DNA from: Lentzea flava
Lineage (GTDB): Bacteria > Actinomycetota > Actinomycetes > Mycobacteriales > Pseudonocardiaceae
NCBI RefSeq assembly: GCF_014648475.1
Contig: NZ_BMRE01000003.1
Location: 124,001 to 188,000, forward strand
Reading direction: 5' to 3'
Length of the DNA: 64,000 nt
Under the pieces are notes generated by a model that saw only the letters and a program-made list of their open reading frames with translations, did no database searches and was not told the DNA's origin. The translations under genes were made by a program, and so were the position numbers. This document shows positions 9,420 through 16,485 of the stretch, piece after piece; the stretch's first letter is position 1; each line of letters opens with the position of its first letter.

Positions 9420-9932
9420 TCAGACCTGTTCAGCCGGAGGACCGCGCCACGACAGCACGTCCAGGAAGACGACCTGCGCGGGCGCGAGCCGCGGTGTGGC
9501 GACGACCAGGGGTGCCGTGGCGGGCAGGGAAGCGAGCCTGCGCGGGAGGACCGAGGCGAGGGCGCGGGCGACCGCCAGCACAGCGCGTTCGGCGACGGCG
9601 AGGACGACCACCGTTGCCGCGGTGGCCACGACGTGCGCGGCGACCATGCGCGACGGGTCCGGTTCGTGCACGTGCCGGGACGACGCGAGCGACATCATGA
9701 GGTGCATCGCCAGCTGGCCGCCGCCGATCAGCACCAGCAGCCGGCCGGGCGTGAGCTCGTGCCTGGCGAAACCGGAGCAGGCCCACGTGAGCAGCGCGAC
9801 GAGCGAGAAGACCAGCCCCGCGTCGGGCAGGTGGCCGTCCGCCGACGTGTGCGCGAGAACGGCGAGCGCCCCGGTGACAACGCCGACAGCAGCACAGCGC
9901 GCACGGCGCAGCGGAGCTGTGGGCAGGGGCAC
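9420..9932 (-). CDS. Small integral membrane protein
   Basis: A 170-residue protein with about four hydrophobic helices and a loop containing SSRHVHEPDPSRM. No family with a known function was recognised. It directly precedes the PepSY protein gene on the same strand, so a shared role, possibly in metal handling, is an inference. The start is unsure: the GTG at 9932 gives an MPLPTAPLRRAR start typical of such proteins but has no clear ribosome-binding site, and a TTG at 9998 would add 22 residues and reach the divergent GNAT gene. Confidence 0.7.
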   Translation of the reverse strand: MPLPTAPLRRARCAAVGVVTGALAVLAHTSADGHLPDAGLVFSLVALLTWACSGFARHELTPGRLLVLIGGGQLAMHLMMSLASSRHVHEPDPSRMVAAHVVATAATVVVLAVAERAVLAVARALASVLPRRLASLPATAPLVVATPRLAPAQVVFLDVLSWRGPPAEQV

Positions 9933-10005
9933 GAACAGGAGTTTAGCTGCCGGAACGATCAAAACCAGCCCTACGGAAGTTCCGCGGAAACGGTTCAATG
10001 GCGCA

Positions 10006-10440
10006 GTGATCTCCTACAGCACCGACGTCAGCGCTCTCGCCGAGGACGATCTCGGTGGCTTCTTCGTGGGCTGGCCTGCACCGCCGTCCCGCGCGCAACA
10101 CCTCGCCGTGCTGCGCGGGAGCTACCGCGTCGTGATCGCGCGGTCGGACAGCACCGTCGTCGGCTTCGTGAACATGATCAGCGACGGCGTGCTCACGGCG
10201 TTCATCCCGTGGCTGGAGGTGCTGCCGGAGTTCCAGGGGCAGGGCGTCGGCACCGAGCTGGTGCGCAGGATCCTGGCCGAGGCGGAGCAGATGTACTCGG
10301 TGGACCTGATCTGCGACGAGGAGCTGAAGCCCTTCTACGAACGCCTCGGCATGACGGCGTGGACCGGCATGATGCTGCGCAACCGCGACGCGATCAGATC
10401 CCTTCCAGGTCGAGCGTCTGCTGGTGAGGGCCGCCCGTGA
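10006..10440 (+). CDS. GNAT family N-acetyltransferase
   Basis: A 144-residue protein of the GNAT fold. The acetyl-CoA pyrophosphate-binding loop is visible in VLPEFQGQGVGTELVRRIL (Q-x-G-x-G) near residue 75, followed by a conserved FYERLGM motif near residue 115. The acceptor substrate is unknown. The GTG at 10006 starts the conserved region and is almost back to back with the divergent membrane protein gene. Its last 47 bases overlap the 3' end of the convergent small gene. Confidence 0.85.
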   Translation: MISYSTDVSALAEDDLGGFFVGWPAPPSRAQHLAVLRGSYRVVIARSDSTVVGFVNMISDGVLTAFIPWLEVLPEFQGQGVGTELVRRILAEAEQMYSVDLICDEELKPFYERLGMTAWTGMMLRNRDAIRSLPGRASAGEGRP

Positions 10441-10702
10441 ACGAGCTGGTGAGCAGTCCCGCGCTGCGGCAGCGCCCGCACGAGACCGGGGACGTCGTCG
10501 GCTTGAAGCGGGTGAAGTCCCAGCTGCCGGTGCCGACGTGACAACCGGGGCCGGGCACCTCCAGCCCGAGCCAGCCCTGCAGCCGCACGGCGTGCACGAC
10601 GTCGGAGCCCTCGAGGTAGCCGTTGAGCCGTCCCGCGAACCGGTTGCGCGCCTCTTCCGCGGGCGCGCTGAGAGCCTCCTGCAACACCGAAATGCCGTTC
10701 AT
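10394..10702 (-). CDS. Hypothetical protein, 102 residues
   Basis: Not recognised. The sequence has a helical N-terminal part with NRFAGRLNGYLEGSD and a C-terminal part with a single CGRC motif near residue 75. It lies 15 bases downstream of the PadR gene on the same strand and is probably cotranscribed with it. Its 3' end overlaps the convergent GNAT gene by 47 bases. No strong ribosome-binding site precedes the ATG. Confidence 0.55.
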   Translation of the reverse strand: MNGISVLQEALSAPAEEARNRFAGRLNGYLEGSDVVHAVRLQGWLGLEVPGPGCHVGTGSWDFTRFKPTTSPVSCGRCRSAGLLTSSFTGGPHQQTLDLEGI

Positions 10703-10717
10703 GGAGCTGATTCAACC

Positions 10718-11290
10718 TCACGGGGACGCGTCGAGCCGCGCACCACGCCGCTCCAGGACCGTGAGGCAGCGCGCACACCAGCGCACGTTGTCCCGCTCGA
10801 AGGACAAGCCGCGCAACAATGTCAGGTACGGCCCGACGCGGTCGGCCGTGGTCAGGAACTCCTCCTCGGTGCGGCCGTCGAGCAGCTTGGCCTTGATCCG
10901 CTCGTACCGCGCGATCTTCGCCTCGGCCCACTGCCTGCGTTCCCGCAGTGACGCCTTGACCTTCTCGACGTCACCGGCGTCCGCCGCCATCACCGCGACC
11001 ATCAGCTCGTCGCGGATCGCGGTGGGCTTGTGCGGCTCGGCGGTGAAGGCGGCAAGCGCCTCCAGGCCCTGCGGCGTCAGGGAGAACAGCCGCTTGTTCG
11101 GGCGGCGTTCCTGCTCGACCGTGCGGGCCTGGACGAGGTTGTCGGCCTCCATCCGGTCGAGCTCGCGGTAGAGCTGCTGCGGCGTGCACATCCAGAAGTT
11201 GGCCACGGAGGCGTCGAACGCCTTGGCCAGGTCGTAACCGGACGCCTCCCCGTCGAGCAGGACGGCCATCATGGCGTTGCGCAGCGACAT
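10718..11290 (-). CDS. PadR family transcriptional regulator
   Basis: A 190-residue winged-helix repressor. The N-terminal domain (AMMAVLLDGEASGYDLAKAF, then QQLYRELDRMEADNLV) is the PadR/PF03551 DNA-binding domain. The C-terminal half (about 95-175) is the helical Vir_act_alpha_C dimerisation arm. It is divergent from a SnoaL-like gene across a 55-base gap holding a short palindrome, so it probably represses itself and that neighbour. The ligand is unknown. Confidence 0.9.
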   Translation of the reverse strand: MSLRNAMMAVLLDGEASGYDLAKAFDASVANFWMCTPQQLYRELDRMEADNLVQARTVEQERRPNKRLFSLTPQGLEALAAFTAEPHKPTAIRDELMVAVMAADAGDVEKVKASLRERRQWAEAKIARYERIKAKLLDGRTEEEFLTTADRVGPYLTLLRGLSFERDNVRWCARCLTVLERRGARLDASP

Positions 11291-11318
11291 ACTCGCAGGT
11301 TACGGTCTGGCGACCTAG

Positions 11319-11330
11319 TCAACAAGTTGA
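11319..11330. promoter_or_regulatory. 12-bp palindrome, candidate PadR operator
   Basis: TCAAC-AA-GTTGA in the 55-base gap between the divergent PadR and SnoaL-like genes, 16 bases before the latter's ATG. It is flanked by distant CATACTC/GAGTATG arms at 11288-11294 and 11329-11335. Confidence 0.35.
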
Positions 11331-11345
11331 GTATGTGGGGTCGAC

Positions 11346-11741
11346 ATGAACGCGTTTCGAGCAGCCGTCGAGGCACGGGACACCGACGCGATGGCCGCCT
11401 GCCTCGCGGACAACGTGGTGTTCACCAGCCCCGTCGCGTTCGCGCCGTACCCCGGCAAGCCCCTGACCGCCGCGATCCTGCGCGGTGTGATGCGGGTGTT
11501 CGAGAACTTCCGCTACGAACGGGAGATCGTCGACGGTCAGAACCACGCGCTGGTGTTCCGCGCAGAGGTCGGCGGCAAGGAGATCCAGGGCTGCGACTTC
11601 CTGCACCTCGACGCGGACGGGCTGATCGACGAGTTCACCGTGATGGTGCGGCCTCTTTCCGCCGCCCAGGCCCTGTCGGAGGCCATGGGCGCGCAGTTCG
11701 AGCAGATCAAGGCAGAGGCGCTAGAAGCGTTCAACGCCTAG
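11346..11741 (+). CDS. SnoaL/NTF2-like protein
   Basis: A 131-residue protein with the cone-shaped NTF2-like fold (SnoaL group), including a start typical of the group (FRAAVEARDTDAMAACLADN) and a last strand carrying LIDEFTVMVRP. Members are small cyclases, isomerases or ligand-binding proteins; the activity cannot be told. It is divergent from the PadR gene, whose target it probably is. Its last 21 bases overlap the end of the convergent metalloprotease-like gene. Confidence 0.82.
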   Translation: MNAFRAAVEARDTDAMAACLADNVVFTSPVAFAPYPGKPLTAAILRGVMRVFENFRYEREIVDGQNHALVFRAEVGGKEIQGCDFLHLDADGLIDEFTVMVRPLSAAQALSEAMGAQFEQIKAEALEAFNA

Positions 11742-13460
11742 CGCGGTCAGCGCCAGGTCGAGGTTGCTCAACCCCTGCAGGGCCCTGCCCCGCCCGGTCT
11801 GCGCGTCCAGCTCCACGATCGCCGTGTTGCGCTGGTCGTCCGCCGACATCTGCCGCAACGCGGCGTCGTCGCGAATCCCGGTCTCCCGCAGGAACACCAT
11901 CACCGCGCCCACACCGGCGAGGTCCGCGTCGGCGTAGGCCTGGTAGTCGTTCTGGTTGCTGTGCGCGGTCATCTCGACGATCAGCGTGTTGCGCATGTCG
12001 TCGCGGGACATCGCGTTGAGCTCGTGCTGCGTCCGGAACCGCCCGGCCAGCAGCACACCCCGGATGTAGAAGCTCACGAGGCCGGGACGCCGGCCGCGCA
12101 CGGCGAGGTCGCTGCCCAGTCCGATTTGGACGAGCTGGAGGTTCGTGAACCCCTGCAGCTCGCGGCCGGCCCCGGTCTGGGCGGCCAGTTCCACGATGAG
12201 CGTGTTGCGCTGGTCGTCGGACGACATCTGCTTCAGGGCGTCGTCGTCACGCAACCCGTTGCGGCGCAGGAAGACCATCACCGCACCCATGCCGGCGAGC
12301 GTGTCGTTGTCGTAGCGCTGGTAGTCGTTCTGGTTGCTGTGGGCCGTCATCTCGACGATGAGCGTGTTGCGCATGTCCTCGTGGGACATCGCGTTGAGCT
12401 CGTGCTGGGTGCGGAACCCGCCCGCGAGCAGCACACCGCGGATGGGGAACGAGATCACCGACCCCGCGCGCACCTCCACGTCGGCGAAGTCGCCGCCGAC
12501 ACCGTTGAGACGCAAGGTGAAGTCACCGGCGGGACAGGCCCAGTCGGTCTCCGTCAACCGGGCGACGCCCTCGTACCTGATGCGGCCGTCGGGGTTGCGG
12601 GAATGCACGGCCAGGCCTTCGAACCTGATCGCGCTGTCGTAGCCGCGGCGCTGGCGCAGCTCCACGAAGAACATCCGTCCATCGCGTTTGAGCGACGGCA
12701 CGGCGAGCAACACGGGTTTGCCCGACCCCGGCGACACGTAGTTGATCGCGTACAGGCGTGTTCTCGCCGGGAAGTCGCGCACGTGGACCACCGACGAGCT
12801 GTCGCGGAACACCGGTTCGCGGTAGAGCTGTGCCGCGGGCAGCATCGGGCCGACGATGCGGTTCGCGGGCTGGCCGAGGTGCGGTGCCTGCTTGTTCGGC
12901 CCACCGTCGGGCAGTTCGGGTTTCGGGGCGCGGATGAAGCTCGGCTGGAACTGGATGGGCATGCCGTAGACCCGCGCGCTCATCATCGAGTACGGCGAGC
13001 CGTAGTCGGTCGTGCCGTCGGTGCCGAGCTCGTGGTGCAGGCCGTAGCTGTGGCCGAGCTCCTGGCACGCCGCGTCGAACGGCGTGATCGAGTCGACCAC
13101 GGTCACGGGGATCTGTTTCTCACCACCGGGAACCGGCACGGACACGGTGCCACCGCCCCACCAGCCGGTCGGCCGCGCGAGCCAGACCAGCAGGACGCCG
13201 GTGTGCTCCCAGTCCACCTGCGTGGCGGCCTTCACCACGGCGGAGTGCAGGTCGCCGCGCTTGTCGTTCGGCACCTGGCCCGGATCGGGGATCTCGACCG
13301 GGTCGTACACCTGGCTGCTCACGTCGAAGATCCCGCGTGAGGAGCGCCACCAGAAGTCACCCAGGCCGAACTCGACACCCGGCCGCATCCAGTTCTCGAA
13401 CTGTTCGCGCGACCAGACGCTGTCCGTCGCCGCGTACCGCACCGGAACGACTGCGATCAT
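11721..13460 (-). CDS. Metalloprotease-like protein with tandem C-terminal repeats
   Basis: A 579-residue protein without a clear signal peptide. Residues 1-230 resemble the catalytic region of metzincin-type zinc proteases. The zinc motif, however, reads QELGHSYGLHH (residues 133-143), so the first His of HExxHxxGxxH is Gln; the downstream YSMM Met-turn-like motif is present. Residues 230-335 look beta-rich. Residues 338-449 and 463-576 are two near-identical copies of a repeat that contains four shorter LxxMSxDDxRNTLIVE units. Activity is doubtful unless the change is tolerated. The role is unknown. Confidence 0.78.
   Translation of the reverse strand: MIAVVPVRYAATDSVWSREQFENWMRPGVEFGLGDFWWRSSRGIFDVSSQVYDPVEIPDPGQVPNDKRGDLHSAVVKAATQVDWEHTGVLLVWLARPTGWWGGGTVSVPVPGGEKQIPVTVVDSITPFDAACQELGHSYGLHHELGTDGTTDYGSPYSMMSARVYGMPIQFQPSFIRAPKPELPDGGPNKQAPHLGQPANRIVGPMLPAAQLYREPVFRDSSSVVHVRDFPARTRLYAINYVSPGSGKPVLLAVPSLKRDGRMFFVELRQRRGYDSAIRFEGLAVHSRNPDGRIRYEGVARLTETDWACPAGDFTLRLNGVGGDFADVEVRAGSVISFPIRGVLLAGGFRTQHELNAMSHEDMRNTLIVEMTAHSNQNDYQRYDNDTLAGMGAVMVFLRRNGLRDDDALKQMSSDDQRNTLIVELAAQTGAGRELQGFTNLQLVQIGLGSDLAVRGRRPGLVSFYIRGVLLAGRFRTQHELNAMSRDDMRNTLIVEMTAHSNQNDYQAYADADLAGVGAVMVFLRETGIRDDAALRQMSADDQRNTAIVELDAQTGRGRALQGLSNLDLALTALGVERF
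11733..12449 (-). repeat. Two tandem ~112-residue coding repeats
   Basis: Repeat A covers about 12449-12114 and repeat B about 12074-11733. Both contain RTQHELNAMS, MRNTLIVEMTAHSNQNDYQ and GAVMVFLR followed by a second DDQRNT unit. The four inner units start near residues 355, 409, 481 and 535 of the protein. Confidence 0.85.
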
Positions 13461-13520
13461 GGCCGTCTCCTCCGTGCCGCCTGAGTGGACACAGAGGAAC
13501 TCGGTCGCCGCGGCGGAACG

Positions 13521-14252
13521 TTACGCGGCGGCCTCGTACACGCTCACGTGCCGCGTGCTGGTGGCCGTGAACTCCTCACCGTTCCAGCCGCCCCACCGGT
13601 CGCGCAGCCGCAGTCCGGCGATGCGCGCCATGAGGTCGAACTCGGCGGGGTAGGCGAGGCGCTGGCGGATCGCGCCGAACCGGATGCCGTCCGCGCTGAT
13701 CTCCACGTGGTTCTCGTCGAGGATCTGGGTGACGGGGTCGTAGCGGTTGACGTCGAGCCCGACGCGGTCGATCTCCAGGCTCTCCACGTCGATGAACTGG
13801 TGGCGTCGCCGCGCGGCCCAGCTCGGCAGGCCGCACTCGATCACGAACACGCCGCCGGGGGCGAGGTGCCGTGCCGCGTTCTCGAAGCAGCGGACCTGGT
13901 CGTCCTGGGTGAGCAGGTTCGTGATCGTGTTGTAGACCAGGTACACCAGCTCGTAGGTGCGGCCGGTGGTCGCGCGCGACATGTCGCCGATGACCACGTC
14001 GATGCCTTCGTTGCCGGGTTTCTCCCGCAGGCGCGCGACCATGTGGGGGGAGAGCTCGATGCCGCCGACGTCGACACCGGCTTCCTTGAGGGGCAACGCG
14101 ATGCGGCCGGTGCCGATCGCGAACTCCAGCGCGTTCGCGCCGAAGCCCGCGAGGAACCGGACGGTGTCGACCTCGTCGCCGCGGGGCGAGTTGTCGTAGG
14201 TGCTCGCTGTTTCGGGACCGAAGCTCGGGTTGAATCCCTTCACGTCGTCCAC
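13521..14252 (-). CDS. SAM-dependent methyltransferase (class I)
   Basis: A 243-residue class I methyltransferase. The SAM-binding motif I is LEFAIGTGRIALPL near residue 50, followed by the acidic residue in GGIELSPHM and motif II around VVIGDMSR and YLVYNTITNLL. The acceptor is unknown. It starts about 15 bases after the stop of the upstream P450 gene with no clear ribosome-binding site, so translation is probably coupled; a GTG at 14261 is an alternative start. The P450-methyltransferase pair suggests tailoring of a small molecule. Confidence 0.85.
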   Translation of the reverse strand: MDDVKGFNPSFGPETASTYDNSPRGDEVDTVRFLAGFGANALEFAIGTGRIALPLKEAGVDVGGIELSPHMVARLREKPGNEGIDVVIGDMSRATTGRTYELVYLVYNTITNLLTQDDQVRCFENAARHLAPGGVFVIECGLPSWAARRRHQFIDVESLEIDRVGLDVNRYDPVTQILDENHVEISADGIRFGAIRQRLAYPAEFDLMARIAGLRLRDRWGGWNGEEFTATSTRHVSVYEAAA

Positions 14253-14266
14253 GTTAGCCACCGCGG

Positions 14267-15529
14267 CTACCGAGTTTTCTCGTCCGCGTCCCAGGTGATC
14301 GGCAGGTGCTTCACGCCGAAGATCGTCGACGTCGTGCGCACGTGCACGTCCTGCGCGGGCACGGCGAGCCTGATCCCCGGCAGGCGCCGCAGCAGTTCGC
14401 GGAAGCTGACCGACATCTCGATGCGCGCGAGTTCGTTGCCCAGGCACTGGTGCACGCCGTGGCCGAACGAGAGGTGCCTGGTGCGCGGCCGGTCGATGCG
14501 GAACCGGTGCGGCTCCTCGCACTCGGCGGGATCGCGGTTGGTGGCGATCACCGAGCACATCACCGTGTCGCCCTCGCTGATCGTCACGTCGCCGATCTCC
14601 ACGTCCTCCAACGCGTAGCGCACGATCCCGGTGTCGACAATGGACAGATACCGCAGCATCTCCTCGACGGCGGTCTCCATCAGTCCGTCGGGATCGGCGC
14701 GCAGGGCGTCGAGCTGGTCCGGGTGGTCCAGCAACGCGAGCACGCCGAGGCCGAGCATGTTCGTCGTCGTCTCGTGGCCGGCGATCAGCAGCAGGTTCGC
14801 GAGCCCGACCATCTCGTCGTCGGACATGTCGCTCGTGTGGGCCAGCTCCGACAGCAGGTCGTCCTCGCGGTGGGCGCGTTTCTCCTGCACCAGGCCCCAC
14901 ATGTAGCGGTGCATGCGGGTGCCCACCTCGATCAGGCCCTCCAGGTCGGTGGCCAGGTCGAGCAGTTCGATCGTGTCGTCCTGGAAGTGCCCGCGGTCGG
15001 CGACCGGCACGCCGAGCAGCTCGCAGATCACCAGGGACGGCACCGGCAGCGCGAAGTCGCGGATCAGGTCCGACGGCGGCCCCGCGGCGATCATCGCGTC
15101 GATGCGGCCGGAGACGATCTCCTCGATCTGCGCGGTGAGCGCCCGCATCCGGCGCATCGTGAACTGCCGGGCGAGCAACCTGCGGTAGCGGGTGTGCTCG
15201 GGCGGGTCGGTCGTGATGAACGACCCGGCCCGGCTCTCGGCGGCCGCGAACTTGTCGCGCATCTCCGTGCTGAGCTTGTCCCGCAACCGCTTCACCTTGA
15301 ACCTGTCCGCGCTCATCCGCGGGTCGGCCAGCAGCGTGCGGGCGGCGTCCTGGCCGGTGACCAGCCAGAGCGGCTCGTCGTTGTGCTCGACGAGGTGGAT
15401 CGGCCCGGCCTCGCTCAGGCGGGCGAGGCGTGGCGCCGGGTCGAACGTGCTCGCGCGGTCCATGAGGTCGGCGGGCAGTACGGGTCTCATGGCTTCGAGG
15501 GCGGCGTCCGGTGTCGAGGCTGTTGTCAT
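14267..15529 (-). CDS. Cytochrome P450
   Basis: A 420-residue soluble bacterial P450. All class signatures are visible: the I-helix oxygen-binding motif AGHETT near residue 250, the ExxR motif in EEMLRYLS near residue 290, and the heme loop FGHGVHQCLGNELARIE with the Cys ligand near residue 357. The overall pattern fits the CYP105/CYP107-like actinomycete group. Such enzymes hydroxylate natural products or xenobiotics using an external ferredoxin, which is not encoded here. It forms a unit with the following methyltransferase gene. Confidence 0.93.
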   Translation of the reverse strand: MTTASTPDAALEAMRPVLPADLMDRASTFDPAPRLARLSEAGPIHLVEHNDEPLWLVTGQDAARTLLADPRMSADRFKVKRLRDKLSTEMRDKFAAAESRAGSFITTDPPEHTRYRRLLARQFTMRRMRALTAQIEEIVSGRIDAMIAAGPPSDLIRDFALPVPSLVICELLGVPVADRGHFQDDTIELLDLATDLEGLIEVGTRMHRYMWGLVQEKRAHREDDLLSELAHTSDMSDDEMVGLANLLLIAGHETTTNMLGLGVLALLDHPDQLDALRADPDGLMETAVEEMLRYLSIVDTGIVRYALEDVEIGDVTISEGDTVMCSVIATNRDPAECEEPHRFRIDRPRTRHLSFGHGVHQCLGNELARIEMSVSFRELLRRLPGIRLAVPAQDVHVRTTSTIFGVKHLPITWDADEKTR

Positions 15530-15730
15530 CGCGAATCCTCTTCGGGGGAGTGGGATGTGCGATTTCTAGGCCGGAAGAAACTGGGGAAAGAACTGAATCG
15601 CCGCGCGTTCCGAAAGGGCAAAACTGGTTCGCGCCCAATCGGATCTGCTGGTTCGGCGCCGTGACCAGCGCTTACGTGGTTGACACGAGAATGACTTCTT
15701 TTGTCATCCGGAAGGTTCGGTTCGAAAGAA

Positions 15731-15744
15731 TGCCCTTTTGGGCA
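15731..15744 (-). terminator. Possible intrinsic terminator
   Basis: TGCCC-TTTT-GGGCA hairpin 19 bases beyond the stop of the nucleotidyltransferase gene, followed on the minus strand by TTCTTTC. The 230-base region 15530-15762 is clearly more AT-rich than its surroundings and also holds an ATGAC/GTCAT repeat near 15691-15707. No gene was seen there. Confidence 0.4.
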
Positions 15745-15762
15745 GGCTTTCCCATTCGTTTT

Positions 15763-16242
15763 TCAAATCGATTGTTGCGGCAGATGGCGCAACAGGGCCA
15801 GGTCGTGCAGATCGCGCTCGCGCGGTTCGTAGCCCTGGTGGAAGTGCAGCTGTTGCTCCGCGGACAGGCACGGCACGGTCGTGCCGAGAATCGTGCCGGT
15901 GACGAAGCACCTCGCGGGGTAGCGAAACGGGTCGCCCGGCGTCAGCGAGGACTGCTCGGCGCTGCCGTCCGGGAAGAACCGCAGCGGGTGCAGGTCGATC
16001 TCCCTGCCGCCGGGGTCCGTGAGGACGAAACGCACCGGCCGCCACGACAACGTCTCGGCGAACCCCAGCGCGGCCAGGGCGGCGAGGACAGCGGGTTCCT
16101 GGTCCTCGCGGTGCATGAGGTCGAGGTCGCCGTGCGGGCGGGTCTGCTCGCCCACCAGCGCGTCGACGCCCCAGCCGCCGCCGATCCAGACGTCGTGCCC
16201 CGACAGTGCGGCCAAGATCTCCAGGACGTCCTCAGCGATCAT
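15763..16242 (-). CDS. Nucleotidyltransferase of the aminoglycoside/lincosamide type
   Basis: A 159-residue protein with the minimal nucleotidyltransferase fold. The motif GGGWGVDALVGEQTRPHGDLDL near residues 18-40 (here quoted in two parts: GGWGVDALVG and RPHGDLDL) matches LinA/ANT(2'')-type enzymes, which move a nucleotide onto a drug hydroxyl; the two metal-binding Asp residues (DLD) are present. The length fits the family. Resistance is only an inference: many such genes in soil actinomycetes have no proven drug target. The ATG at 16242 starts the conserved region; a GTG at 16293 would add 17 residues. Confidence 0.78.
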   Translation of the reverse strand: MIAEDVLEILAALSGHDVWIGGGWGVDALVGEQTRPHGDLDLMHREDQEPAVLAALAALGFAETLSWRPVRFVLTDPGGREIDLHPLRFFPDGSAEQSSLTPGDPFRYPARCFVTGTILGTTVPCLSAEQQLHFHQGYEPRERDLHDLALLRHLPQQSI

Positions 16243-16300
16243 GCGACGAACGTTAGCGCTCTCGTGCGGGGCGGAAACGTCGAACGTCCGCACGCCGCAG

Positions 16301-16444
16301 GTGGCGTCGATCGAGGCGCACCCGGTGCGTCACCACGCGGACGTCGCCCGGCTGGCGGAGAACGCCGTGCTGGCCTCGTTCCTGCCCAACACGCGCAAGA
16401 CTTCGTTGCTGGAGGAGATTTCCGCGGTGCAGGCAGCGATGTGA
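16301..16444 (+). pseudogene. Possible gene remnant (47 codons)
   Basis: The reading frame from GTG 16301 encodes a plausible protein tail (LAENAVLASFLPNTRKTSLL, then EEISAVQAAM) ending in TGA. It has no ribosome-binding site and no visible upstream domain. It may be the 3' end of a lost gene. No family was recognised. Confidence 0.25.
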
Positions 16445-16449
16445 GTGCG

Positions 16450-16480
16450 GTGGCCCGCCGGTTCTCGCCCGGCGGGCCAC
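16450..16480. terminator. Strong 12-bp stem hairpin
   Basis: GTGGCCCGCCGG, a 7-base loop, then CCGGCGGGCCAC: a perfect 12-bp GC-rich stem. It lies 5 bases after the stop of the DNRLRE protein gene on the minus strand. There is no U-tract, as is usual for actinomycete terminators. Confidence 0.75.
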
Positions 16481-16485
16481 GTCAC

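Noticed and set aside
13521..16242. A complete antibiotic gene cluster around the P450
   Set aside because: No polyketide, peptide, terpene or RiPP synthase gene is present within the window.
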